64,000 nucleotides of DNA, from NCBI RefSeq assembly GCF_027596085.1, contig NC_072458.1, positions 20,509,351-20,573,350 of the forward strand, read 5' to 3'. Positions 26,518 to 38,070 of this stretch are shown here, piece after piece. Both the position numbers and the translations under genes were made by a program. This DNA is from Anoplopoma fimbria. Lineage: Eukaryota > Chordata > Actinopteri > Perciformes > Anoplopomatidae. The notes beneath the pieces were generated by a model. It was not told where the DNA came from. It did no database searches and worked only from the letters and a program-made list of their open reading frames with translations. Each line of letters starts with the position of its first letter. Position 1 is the stretch's first letter.

Positions 26518-27501
26518 TTAAGGGGTAACTTTTCTGGCATTATGAACCAGTCTTCCCATTTCTTGCATTTTGTCACGCACACACTGTTGATTCTTGGCTG
26601 ACATCCCACCCTTGTTCAACAGGTGCTGCCCAACATGGATGATGACATTGTCATTTTTCACAGCATCAGTGATCGGATCAGCAACCATGGCACTGATAAC
26701 TCCCCACATCTGTTTCCCGATGTGTGATGGCACAGGCTGCATGAATGTACACATAGACTGAACACGATTTTTTCCTGGTTTGACAGGTATCGATGAAGGC
26801 TTAAGTTTGCAAATTCGCATATGTCGCCACAGGACTTTTCGTGTGAAAAGAGCTTGGCAGTATGCACAATGCATGAAATCCTTCCCCTGTGCATCTTTAT
26901 TCGGGCGTTTAAATGGAACCAACTCTCCTCTCCCTGACTCCAGCACAGCAGCGTTGTGGGCATAGTTGCCTCTGTTGCGAATATAGTCAAGCAGTTTTCT
27001 TCTCTCCAAGGAACCCTTTGGTAAACTTATAGCTTGAGCCACATCAACTTTATCGTGGTGTGCACGTTCTAGATGTCTGGCCATTTTTGCATTTGCTTTT
27101 TTGCAATATAAGCAATACTGTCGTTTGTTGTAAACTCTTTTTCCATGCCTCTTTTGTGAAGCTTGCACAAGTATGGTGTCAGTTGCATCTTGACTTGAGC
27201 AGGGTTCTTCGTCTGTACTGACATCACATGTACTGATGTTTGTTCTCAAGTTTTCAAGGTCTGGTGTCGTGGAGTCACCTACTGTTGTGGAGTCACCTAC
27301 TGTTGTGGAGTCACATACTGGAGTCACCACTTCAGAGTCAGAAAATAATTCACCCACTGGCCACCTTTGTTTCCTTTCAGTTGTTGAAATGCTGACATCA
27401 CTTTCGTCACTTTCAGACGTGGAATCTGGCACATACTCATCGCCACTCTCTGATGTAGAGTCGTATAACTCATTCAAGTCTTCAAAATCTGTGTTTATCA
27501 T
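26518..27501 (-). CDS. Acidic N-terminal segment with two zinc knuckles (first part of large exon)
   Basis: This 327-residue frame opens directly after a tttattttcag acceptor. Residues 1-110 are Ser/Asp/Glu-rich, with a six-residue tandem repeat DSTTVG near 64-80. Two zinc-binding modules follow: C130-x2-C133-x9-H143-x4-H148 in YCLYCKKANAKMARHLERAH, and C212-x2-C215-x11-H227-x3-C231 in CAYCQALFTRKVLWRHMRIC. A conserved helical region continues to about 327 and should lead without break into the recombinase. Instead TAA occurs after ARKVTP. The required length of the exon and the family-like sequence on both sides show that one base is missing at about 26518-26522. The fingers probably bind DNA or RNA; no partner can be inferred. 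Confidence 0.75.
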   Translation of the reverse strand: MINTDFEDLNELYDSTSESGDEYVPDSTSESDESDVSISTTERKQRWPVGELFSDSEVVTPVCDSTTVGDSTTVGDSTTPDLENLRTNISTCDVSTDEEPCSSQDATDTILVQASQKRHGKRVYNKRQYCLYCKKANAKMARHLERAHHDKVDVAQAISLPKGSLERRKLLDYIRNRGNYAHNAAVLESGRGELVPFKRPNKDAQGKDFMHCAYCQALFTRKVLWRHMRICKLKPSSIPVKPGKNRVQSMCTFMQPVPSHIGKQMWGVISAMVADPITDAVKNDNVIIHVGQHLLNKGGMSAKNQQCVRDKMQEMGRLVHNARKVTP

Positions 27502-27792
27502 CTGAAAATAAATTCATTAACTTAGAGGATGGATCGATAGTTGACATTATTGGACACCCAATTCACAGTTTAAACATTGTGACATTAGGTGCATCGTCAT
27601 ATGACATTTTAATCAGTTTGCCACTGATCCACCAACATAATTGAGTACTTACAATGATACTTTTTGTCCGTCTAAGTCTTGGGACAGCAATCTCGTCTTC
27701 ATTTTGGAATTTTGTCTCACTCTGTGAAGAACAGCAATACAACACACACACACTGAAAAAAATGTAGATATTTGTGAAGAATATTGATTAAC

Positions 27793-28843
27793 CAGCATCT
27801 GCTGTCACACTAATAGGATGAGCAAGCTTCATGGGGGAATGGCAAACACAGTCACCACTTGTCACCACTTGTCGGGACCGACATCCAGAGCTAGTCTTCA
27901 CACAACCTGCCAACTCACAACAATAGAAAAGTGTGTGTCCAGCAGCTTGAATGAAGCCAGAAACAACAGGAGGTGACTCTGGATGTCTCTATGAATTCAT
28001 CTTAAGTGCTCCACATGATGTACCTGTTCTATGGACATGACGTCATGGGTGTCATCATCCACCTGTGGCCCTGGAGGGACATCAGCATGGGAGCCATCCA
28101 CACGAGGGTCATGTTGAGCATGTGTGCTTGCCTGCAAGTATTTCACATGGAAATTATTGCAATTTATGAGCCATAATCATCATTTTCAGGTCAAGGGTAC
28201 AGCTATGAATTTGGATGTGTGGATACAGAGAAACCAAATTTGAAAGACATTAAGTTGAACTGCAGAGATTCTTCCTGTTTCATTAAGCAGCATCTGCTGT
28301 CACACCAACTGAATGAACAAGCTTCATGGGGACATGTCAAACACAGTCAAGTCACCACTTGTGGGGACCGGGTGTCCAGACTCAAAGAGCTACTCAAAAC
28401 CTCACACAACCTGCAAACTCAAACTGGTAAGAAAGTGTGTTGTGGGGACCCCGTACATGTCCCAGATTAGAGGGATTTTTTGTCAATTGTAAAATCTCCA
28501 CAAAGTTAAAATTGTGTCCTGATCATCCATTTAACATTAGCCATCAACACATCTCATACTAAAATGTCTAACAGTTCAGATTCACATTCAAGTCCATGAT
28601 TATACACTTCTCCATGTCTGTCCACCAGCTTAAATGAAGCTAAAAAACAACAAGAGGTGACTCTGGATGTCTCTATGAATTCATCTTAAGTGCTCCACAT
28701 GATGTACCTGTTGATTGGATGTGGAGTCATCATCCACCTGTGGCCCTGGAGGGACATCAGCATGGGAGCCATCCACACGAGGGTCATGTTTAGCATGTGT
28801 GCTTGCCTGCAAGTATTTCACATGGAAATTGTTGCAATTCATG
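27793..28843 (-). repeat. Tandem duplication carrying a linker exon
   Basis: Segments 27793-28170 and 28288-28843 are copies of one unit; the second has about 170 bp of extra intron sequence. Each holds one exon in phase 0: 28708-28806 (33 codons) and 28024-28131 (36 codons), both with ttgcag|GCAAGC acceptors and CAG|gtacatc donors. The peptides share AS-THA-HDPRVDGSHADV and PPGPQVDDD, then diverge at the end. Introns are also duplicated, including GGGGACC or GGGACC blocks. The duplication keeps the reading frame, so the linker between SET and zinc knuckles can grow by whole units. Confidence 0.85.
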
Positions 28844-28933
28844 AAATACAATTGATCATTTTTAAAGTTCAGACACATAGTATAAAATTATTCTGGATTT
28901 GAAAATTGTGCAGAACCACAATTTTCCACATAC

Positions 28934-29729
28934 TTGACTTCTCCATGGGCAGTCATCCCCTCCGTAGTCGTAGGTGATTTCATCCCCCTCATTTATGTCT
29001 TTGATAGCAAATAGGCACAAGTGCGGCATCCCATCCACATCAATCTTTTTCATTCGGCAGTTAGGGCCTTTGTGCTGATCATTAAGAAGTCGCCCCAATG
29101 ATTCATCCTCTCTTGAGGCATCAATGCTTAGAAGAAAAGAAGGTATTGCGAGTAAACCCATTTTATATTAATACATGCCGTTCCTCTACATAGAAATCAA
29201 ATCAACATAAATGTTAACATATGGTACAATTTGATTAATTAATAATTCTCCTAGTTGTTCTTCTGAATATACGGAGTTTGGTGTTTTGTGTGCCAAGTAT
29301 AGTTTAATTGCAACTTACCACCAAAATTTCCCTCGCCACTTGAAAGCAAAAAAAAAGGCAGTACACGATGGGTGGAAAACCTTTCGTCTTCTTTGGGCTT
29401 CAACATCATTGATCATATCACCCCGGTACTCCACTACAAATTCTCCTCTGGGAAATTTGCTTGTGGCAAATACTCCTCGTCCTTTTAAAGAAAAAAACAA
29501 CAACAAAAAAAACAATAGATATGTTCAATAGTACAGGAAAGAGCATCAACATAACTTATCAATTACTTGGAGAAAATAAAAAGCAAAAAACACATCAATG
29601 TTTTACCTTTCTCTGCATTTATGTATTTAACTTCCAGTTTTGAAGTTTTGTCCGTCTTTGAGAGAACATGACGGATGGCATCACTTGTCGGACTGAGCCT
29701 TGGTGGCATTTGAAACTGCAGACATACAT
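28934..29729 (-). CDS. SET-domain exons, KMT5A-like histone methyltransferase module
   Basis: Three exons encode a SET domain resembling KMT5A (SETD8), which monomethylates histone H4 Lys20 using S-adenosylmethionine. Exon 1 (29607-29729) ends with LEVKYINAEK. Exon 2 (29319-29481) gives GRGVFATSKFPRGEFVVEYR, the SET-N motif. Exon 3 (28934-29126) supplies CIDASREDESLGRLLND, PHLCLFAIKDINEGDEITYD and the YDYG motif with its catalytic-pocket Tyr. Joins at 29607/29481 (K-G-R-G) and 29319/29126 (W-C-I-D) restore the expected residues exactly. The cofactor-binding NHS motif of KMT5A is replaced by ND-QH, with GPNC following. The exons are intact and continue in phase 0 into the linker. This is not the host kmt5a gene, whose N-terminal part is absent. 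Confidence 0.82.
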
Positions 29730-30071
29730 CTAAAAAAAAAAATATAGCGTTATTGACAACAATACATTTCTTATTGACAACTGATAAAAAACGGGGACCA
29801 CAAATTTCAACAACTTTGAGAAAATCTCTGTCCAATCTGCCAAACTTAGAAAACTATCATTAATCTAGTTGTTGCTACTGACATTGTGTCAAACTGAACC
29901 AGAACAGGTAAAAAGCTACTACAGGTAAAATGAAAGCACCTCACATTTCAAAATGTAACTTAATTTGACAAAAATGTAATGCCAACTCTGTTTGGTAGTC
30001 CAATATTACTCACTTAAGTAATGTTGGTTCATTAATAATACAAATTAGTGTCTATACGCAAAGTCAAAGTC

Positions 30072-30112
30072 GATGAGAATATCTCTCCCACCCAGCCAGG
30101 GTTGTGAGAGAT

Positions 30113-30114
<2 letters not shown>
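30072..30114 (+). repeat. 43-bp direct repeat, copy A
   Basis: The block from GATGAGAATATCTCTCCCAC to GTGAGAGATGG is identical to 34577-34619, and both copies run on into CA repeats. The two lie 4.5 kb apart in the same orientation, with unrelated flanks. Confidence 0.85.

Positions 30115-30194
<80 letters not shown>
30115..30194. repeat. (CA)n microsatellite
   Basis: A pure CA run following a 43-bp block that recurs at 34577. It lies about 0.4 kb upstream of the first visible SET exon. Confidence 0.97.
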
Positions 30195-30200
<6 letters not shown>

Positions 30201-31179
30201 CATCATGTTTATAGGGATGAAGTCAGTCCATGCTGGCTGAAAAGGGAAAGATAAAGGGAAAACATGGAAGGAATTGAAATAAAAGAGAAAAATGTGAAAT
30301 GGATGATGAAAGGAGTAAAAAGGTTGAGTCTGGGTCCTCCTGACCTCAAAGACTTTTCCCTGTTACCTCATCTCCTTTTTTCTCAACTTTCCATTCCTCT
30401 ATAATGGTCAGTTCTGAAGGACCTTTCCAGTGAGACAGAAGATTTCTGATCATTTTTTGGGCATTTCTTTGCATTACTTTTAATAGTCTTTGTGTGCTTG
30501 TTATATTTGAAACTTTTCCTTCTGAAGCTGGTTTTCATGAAAGAGAAAAAGAAAAGCAGTCAAATTAAGATTCATTTCACAAAATGTAGCTTTAATTTCC
30601 ATTTCCTTTAATGGATCACAGCCGCCAGAACTGTTCTGTCTTTAGTTTTTTCTTTGCACTGCTGGCTAGACTTGGTTTTGATTCACAGATGCAATCAAAG
30701 TGAATATGAGGTAGTGATTGAAAGATTTCCTTTGGCAGAGAGAAAGCAGAGAGTGAACACGCGGTGAACCTGAAACTTCAGCAGAAAACAGATGCTCGTC
30801 TCATCTCGACTCAGAAAACATTCAGAAAGTCTGCATCGATATGAAACGCTATCTGGAAACGCTGTCAGAATGTAAAGAGACTAGCGCCGCGTCGATGTCA
30901 TGATGCAGCGTAAAACTTTGTTGAAATTGACTTAACTGGAAGTCTGCAGAGCTGTTTTTCTGTGCTTGCTGAAAATGAAAACTTTTAAGTAAATCTCAAT
31001 AAGATTCAACAAAACTGTATTAGAAATAGCAATCATTTTTGTGTTGCATACATTTTAAAGTAGGTGTATTTAACATTCAGCACATTAATAAAGCAGAAAA
31101 CAACTACTGGCTGTGTAAAGATGTAGTGAAGTAACTTCTACCTGAGCAGAGAATGAAGTCGCTCTCCTTCTGTTTGTGT

Positions 31180-31650
31180 TGTTATAAAGGAAGTGGACGT
31201 AGTCATCATGATGTCATCTATTGGTTTGTGGACGTTATGAAGACTCATGTTGGTCAATTTCACCTTCGCCATCTTGGTTTACAACCTTTGCCATGTGGCT
31301 TTTTTCTGCAACCAATGACCGAAACTATATTTGGAATGTGGAGGAGTGACGCAAAGATGCCTCTGGTAGCGGCAGCGACCTGTCAATCACAGTAAGCCTG
31401 CCCTGAAGAATACTCCGATTTATGGTCTATTTGACTCTAAATGGAGCATTATTTACTAAATGAACATCATGCTGACTTGAAGAAGACTTGAAACTAGAGA
31501 TTGAGCCCATAAACTCATGTTTACAATGTTTACTGAGGGAATAAATCAAGAGAGAAGTAGAGTCATTTTCTCATAGACTTCTATACAATCAGAGGAGTCG
31601 CCCCCTGCTGGTCATTAGAGAGAATGCAAGTTATAAGACACTTCCGCATT
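31180..31650 (+). repeat. Dispersed repeat, copy 2 of 4
   Basis: Full-length-looking copy. Shared features are a GTGGACGTAGTCA-type start, CGCCATCTTGG, GGAGGAGTGACG, CTGGTAGCGGCAGCGACCTG, GTCTATTTGACTCTAAATGG and CCCCCTGCTGGTCA. It is non-coding. I recall similar sequences as a common percomorph repeat. Confidence 0.7.
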
Positions 31651-32591
31651 TGCTTCATTTGGCAGAACCGGATCAGATCTGTGACTCAAACACAAATCGT
31701 GAGTCTTGTGATCTGTTATACCTCTAGACAAACATCTGAATGCTCTGTTTCCAAAGTAAAAATGTCTCTAGGGATGGCAATGTCAGTCTGTCCATCCCTT
31801 TGGTCCATGCTGAAATAATCTCAACAACTATTGGATGGATTACTGTGGAAAAAAGGGTTTCAAGAAACTGCCTCTCTTATATTATCTGTATCTTGAAATA
31901 GGGGAAAGACAGTCCTCCACCATCATTGCACAAAACACACTTGATTCAAGAAACGTCTTGAGACAAATTGATTTGTTTTGTTGGTGAAATTTTCCCAACT
32001 CTGTTTTTGAGTCATTGAAATTCATCTGCCCCTGCTGTGTGCTTCTAGTTGCTTAAGTATCTCGGGAGGCAAACTCAAATCACACCAGTAGGAAGCCATG
32101 CAAAGAGAAAAAAAAAAAAAAAAGTGTTTCACGAACAAAAAACCCTCAAACAGAGATGTTGCGCTGGTTTAATCAGAAGCAAAACAAAACACAGACTCAG
32201 TTGTGCAATGATTCTATGAGATGGACGTTTCTGCAGTGGATAAAGCAGCAGAGCAGACAGATGGAGGACTAGCAAAAAGGCTGAAGGCGCACACACACTC
32301 TGACACACGAGCCGGCGGACTAGCAGCGAAGTTAAATTGAGGCTGATTGTATTCTCGGCGTAGACTCGTCTTTGTCCCTAAGCTCTGTCTAAATATTGAA
32401 GCAGATCGTGGTGAAAAGAGCCGGCTATCCAGAGGATTCAACCCAATCTGCATATTCATCACAATTAATTAGGATTCCTCTCTCTGCCATCATTTTTTTT
32501 ATCTTTCCTGCTTTATTTCTCGAGAGGCAACTACAAGACAATGCTGGGGCGGTGATCAGAATCAGTTATTAGGGGGGTAGGGTAGACGTAG

Positions 32592-32627
<36 letters not shown>

Positions 32628-33295
32628 CTCACACACACACACCTCTCAGACTTGTGCATGATTCTGTCTGCATCAGATACGATGAGTGCTCCACAAGCAG
32701 CGTCCGTCTGTCTGTTCCTTCCAGTTCCGTCTCTCACTTTGTCTTTTTCCCTTCTTTTGTTTCGGCCGACTGCGCACCGGGCCGCCGCCGAAGACACTGA
32801 GAGCGGCCATTGTCTGGCGAGACACACAAACGAACTGTCGCTCAACAGCCTTCTCGCAAGGCTAACAATTTTAATTGCTAAAAGAAAGAAAGAAAGAAAA
32901 TAGAGGAGCAGAACTCAGAGACTGTTCAGGATTTATAAAAGTAAAGAAAGTTTAATGAAATCTTTCTTTGTCGTGCGCTGATGGTTGCAAAAAGAAAGAA
33001 GCAATGAGTTTTTATGCAAGTGGAATAAAAAACGTGGCATGTAAAAACCTTATCCAGGTGTGTGATTATTCTGTGTGCAGGTGTTTCCTCAACTTGAGAT
33101 ACAATTGTAATTATTCAGCATAACAAAAATATAAGATGATAAGAAACTGAAATAAAAGTCTGACAGAAGTGATGCAGAGGATAAAATGTATGAGAGTAAT
33201 TAAAGTGGTAAATATAGCAGCGCACAGGCACTAACTGGGTTTATCCTAAACTGCTGACGTTAGTTGGTAAAGACATGACTTTTGTGTGTTGACAC

Positions 33296-33450
33296 CATAA
33301 ACTGTATATAAGAAGTGGTCATAGTCACTGTGACGTCACACATTGGTTTGTGGACTCGAGTTTGGCATTTTGGCCGTCGCCATCTTTTATTTTGTAACCG
33401 AAATTGTCACGTGAGGGCGGAGCTAAGCTCAACTGCACAATGCTGCATGA
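33296..33450 (+). repeat. Dispersed repeat, copy 3 of 4 (5' part)
   Basis: Contains ACTGTATATAAGAAGTGG, GTGACGTCACACATTGGTTTG and GGCCGTCGCCATCTT, matching the first third of copies 2 and 4. The 3' part is missing. Confidence 0.6.
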
Positions 33451-34576
33451 GACATTTTTTAGGCGACAAAAATTTAAATCTAACTTTCATGAAATGGACC
33501 TGGATAAATATACTGTATGTACAGAAGGGTAGATGTGAAAAAATATATATATATTTAAAGTGTCAAAGAAGCCAGTAAGCGCATTAAAAACCACTGGAAT
33601 ACTAAAGTCCATGTAAATATACTTTGTTTTCATCAATAAATTGCCAGTGGCTCCTAAACTCTTTCTTTGTCTCCATTCACATGTCTAGTACTAAACAGTT
33701 GAACAAAAGACAGATTCTCCGTTCATATTTGTTACTTTTTAATCATTTAAGGGTGCCCTTATATTTAAATTCAGTGTTTCTTGGCAAAATGTAATGTATG
33801 CATCCTAAAGATCTAGCAAACTAGTCAAAAGTGCTTGTTGCATGGAGCCGCTTTCTTCACTGCCTCTGCGATGGCATTACTACGCTTCTTTGCTCATTTC
33901 CGGGATGCAACTGTAGATCTGTGGAATAGCGGGAAACCACGATTCGAAAAAATAAACGTACATTTAAATAACAAATGTCTGTTTCCTCAAAATTATTGCA
34001 CAAACTCAGAGTGGTCCAGGTCCCATTCGGGGGGAAAAAACCCGCTATCGGGTACAATGTTAAGCTTTCAGCATTTCTAACAATGGAAATAGTCGAAAAA
34101 GTGAAAAGTCTGTCTTATTTTGAAGAAAGTCCAATGTGGTGCAACAAGCAGGAACATTCTGAGCAACAGGCAGTGGCCAAGTTATTTGGAAATGTGGTCT
34201 TGAGATTAAGAAACACTCGCACTAACAAAGCCAATGATAGAAAGAAGATACAACAGCCACAACCAGGGTCATTGACCAATGATGTACTGATATTTAAAAA
34301 GGACACAGGCATCTTTAAAAGCTCCTGTAAAAAGTCTAGTGATGACTTTGCCATTTATCTGTCACCTCAGGGTGATAAAAGTGTTGAAATCAGCCGAAAA
34401 TAAGAGAAAAAAAAATGTGAGGGAGTGTGAGACAGATGACAGAAGTTGTCCATTAAGCGAGCGGAGCAGTCCTGGTGTGAATATTGCATTTCCATGTTTA
34501 CCGCAATTACAGGCCTGTTCACTGGTTCACCTCTGACAGAGGGTAAAAATGGAAGAGAGAGACACTCCTGTGGGAG

Positions 34577-34619
34577 GATGAGAATATCTCTCCCACCCAG
34601 CCAGGGTTGTGAGAGATGG
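34577..34619 (+). repeat. 43-bp direct repeat, copy B
   Basis: Identical to 30072-30114, but here followed by only a short CA run and then unique sequence (CTGCTGCCACATCTCC). It is probably the parental site, since both sides look like ordinary single-copy DNA. Confidence 0.85.
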
Positions 34620-37600
34620 ACACACACACACTGCTGCCACATCTCCAGCGCCTCAGTGGTTAAAGTGATCCTAATCTGTCTCTGTGTTCTGCAGGGAGCT
34701 AAAATCTTAAAATCTCTCAAAAACAAGTACCATTGAGACTCAAATTAGTTTTTAGCATTTTCGTCCTTGAATAAAGTGACAATGATCTTGATAGCAGTGA
34801 CGCAAAGTTTAAGGTGAAACAACTAAAACTAAATGACCCCATAATCTTTTTGTTTTTATACCAGGAAGACTGAACTTTCGACTTTAGTGCGTTTCTTCCT
34901 TGGCTGTAAAGACTAGTCTAGCGAGGCTGACTCCCATACAAGGATTGCATGTGGAGGGAACATAATCAACATTTTTATTGTCCCTGAAAAAGGAAAGAAA
35001 GTCGTGGACGCCGACATGCAACTTTCAACTCAATGTGGGCGTGTCGCAGGAGACCGTCTGGGTCAAAGGTCAGTCTGACGACAACTTTGAACCACAGGCC
35101 AAAAAACGAACAATCTCCGCTTCCTGCTAATCTCGTCTAATAATGTCCCCGTAGGCCGACGTAACCATAATGTCATTACAAGGCTCTGTGTTCTTTACTT
35201 TGACTCTTTCGTGACATTAAGTCTCCGTTACTTCCAGCGTCTATTCTCCCACATCTGCTCACAGCGATGTTTAATTTCTCGTTTCCACTGTGGATATAAA
35301 GTATTACTTTAAAATCCATAAGAAACACAAAGCCAGCATAATGAAAGTCAACTTCTTTTGCCCGTAGTTCAACATTCTTATCTCCACTTACTGTGAACAT
35401 AAAGGCCAGATTAAAATCGAGGGTGTCTCCAACTTTAGATCGACCTATCTGAGGAGCTGAGGATGTTAAACGATGTTACCATTATTGCAGATTAGCACTT
35501 CAGCTCATTTTTATACAGTAGATCTCTAGTAATTATCTTTTTTAATTATCTTTGACCTTGCTTTCATGGCAGTTTCCTTACTTTTATCATAACCTACCTT
35601 GCTGTCGCTGACTTTTTCTCTTGCTTGTAAAAAGTTATTCTGCCGCTGAATTCGCTCTATAATCACAGATAACTCTAGTTATTGTTGTTGTCATTGAAGC
35701 TATGTGTTTGTTCCAGCTTCCAGGACAGTTTAACTGCTCCTTGGCGTCTCCAGACCTCTGAATCTGTACTGAAGGGATGGAACGAGACCATCCTCCAAGA
35801 AAAATAACAAATATATGTTTTAGCAAAGACCTAAACGAAGCCTCAGACCGTGATAGCGTGCAGTTTGTGACGTAGCTGCAAAGGGTAGTGAAACCTGTTT
35901 AAATAGAAAGCAGCCGGCAGGTATGCCATTGGATCTCCATCAGATGAAAATCTAACACCAGCACGTGGCACAGATGCTGTGATTAACACCCTTTTACAGC
36001 TTGTAAGTGCTGGAATTGAAACCACAGAACATCTTCTATTTTGGTCTTATCTGTTGATGTTTTACCAGGACCACCATGTTTTCTCTCATCATCCACTTAT
36101 TTAAAACCATAAGTTTTCCCAGAGTCGTTTTTGTGCAACTCAAATGTGTTTTCCACTTCAGCAACGGTGATTTGCAACAGTTGAGGGCACAAACAATTGA
36201 TGTCGTCCTGCAGACAGAATCAGCTCTTCTGTGTCCTTCTGGGTGGTTGAATAAAATGTCTCTTTGTTTAACTGAGAGGACTTGTTGGATCTTACAAAAC
36301 ATATTATTTCATTTGATGGAGTAATGATTGCAGTGTGAGTGCTGTGAAACACGTTGCTCCATAGTTTCCTATGTTTGGATGAGATCTGGTGAATGTGACT
36401 TATGATTCATATTATTTTCATACTGAAGCATCTGCATTATTTGTTTCTTTGCTCTTTTATTCTGGGAAATTGCTGGGATGATACATAATCTTGAAACTGG
36501 ATGAATATCCTCGGACATCCAGTAAAGTACGTTTGACTTTTTCCATCTCGTGGAATGACTCGTCAGGTCCTAAAGCAGACTATGCAGCAACAGAGTCCTG
36601 ATGGTTCAGTCTGAACAACACGGGGCGGATGTGGCGAACTCTGAGCAGTTTTTACTGTAAGATGGTTTCAGCTTAACATGACCAAAGCTGAAACCACATT
36701 TTGCCACGGGGAGCTAAAAAACAGGGCTTGTGCTGTGGTGATGTAGCCGGAGCCCGACCCAAGGGTGGAAGTAATAAATTTCAATTACTCCCCTCAGCTG
36801 AAACCGGCTGCCTGCTTTTTTTTTTATTTCTTTTTTTCTGAACTTGGAAGTTTGTAATCCCGCTCCAAGGTATGTTTTGACCAAAGTATTTTTCTTTGCT
36901 GCATTTCAAATTGCTTGCAGGCTCGTCATACACGTCATTTACTGGCCAGCTGCAATCACATTGAGTAATTTGTGTTGATTCCAGTCTTAGTCGTTTATTC
37001 TGTTTATTTTGTGCTGTTTATTGAAAATCAGCTACTTGAAACTCAGCCCTGTTTTCTTGGTTTGCATTGTGTGCTGAAGAGCGACCTTGTGTCCCCAAAA
37101 TGCAATCTTTTCAGAAGCCTCGTTTTGAGATGGATAACAATGCAGTGTGTTGTGACAGTTGTTAGTGTCCTCAACTGACAGGAAAAGCGAGTAATCTGCT
37201 CGGTCAAAACATAAATATCTGGGATTTAAGTTTAAAGTAATCCATTTAAAAGTGTACTGCACCAAATGTACACATTAAAGTGTGTTTACAGGGGTTGGGA
37301 AGTACTACTGCATGTATGAAAAAAGTGTGAAATCTGATCACATCCTTTAAGTCACTTGAACAAATGCAAGTTCCATAATCTGCAAATATAAAGGTGTACA
37401 TATGTGTATGATGCTGTGTGAATTATTTATGGTGTTTAAAAATGCACTGTCCAATCCACAAACACGTATCAACCAGTTTGAACAAATGCAACATAACCTA
37501 TAAATACATCCAAACTTAAATAAATACCAGTATTTTAAGTAACTGTGAAGGACTGAGGCCTCTGTGTGACCTAAATAAATAAACCACACCATCATCGAGA

Positions 37601-38070
37601 AGATTGGCTATTTCTATATAGTTATTCTTAATGCTGGTCATCGGTGTCATAGAGTTGGATTCCAGGTGAAATCATGGAAGAACCAGAACAAGGACTGAGC
37701 AGAACAGACTGTCAGAACATTGCTGCAGTAAAATGAAAGGTTTGCTAAAGTGATGGTGCTCAAAAACAAAAAAAGCTGTTGTCCACAGGGACCACCAAAA
37801 TAAATAAATAAATGTTTTTTATTGCTGATTACTGATATTTGTTCAAGTTGAAACGTGTCTGATTATTTTACAAAAAATGACTCGCAAATTGCAGTACACC
37901 TTTGTCATTCTTGGTCTTCTTCTCGAACATGCAATGCACATCATCACCAAATATGAGACAAATATCTCTCCGTAGATGTGGAGTTAGAAAGAGTGAGCGT
38001 CTGTAGCCCGCTAATCTCGGTTTGAGGCTTGAAGCTAAGCTAGTCGCTACTAGCATAACATTGTCCTACT

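Larger units (their letters stand above)
23619..29729 (-). pseudogene. SET methyltransferase-tyrosine recombinase fusion gene, probably broken
   Basis: Eleven exons can be placed on the minus strand: 29607-29729, 29319-29481, 28934-29126 (SET); 28708-28806, 28024-28131 (duplicated linker); 27653-27721; 25474-27501 (acidic tail, zinc knuckles, recombinase); 25325-25393; 25119-25248; 24127-24228; 23619-23842 (stop). Every border has GT/AG sites, and phases match from the SET exons to the large exon. The order is SET, linker, two zinc knuckles, tyrosine recombinase, C-terminal conserved exon. Two lesions are visible: the large exon is 2028 nt where 2029 is needed (TAA at 26518-26520), and exon 25119-25248 fits no frame on both sides and contains a TGA. 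A first exon upstream of 29729 is probably missing from this model. I recall related predicted proteins from many fish, with no name I trust. It may be a mobile element, or a domesticated one that has decayed here. Confidence 0.75.

Noticed and set aside
25474..27501. DIRS/Ngaro retrotransposon as source of the tyrosine recombinase
   Set aside because: No reverse transcriptase, RNase H or split repeats are found within several kilobases, and the gene has many introns.
28934..29729. The host kmt5a gene itself
   Set aside because: The SET domain differs at the NHS motif, lacks the KMT5A N-terminal region, and splices in phase into the linker of the recombinase gene.
33975..34403. 142-codon plus-strand frame
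   Set aside because: It has plausible composition but no recognisable domain, no clear splice sites and no start context; its length is possible by chance in this much sequence. I keep it only as a note.
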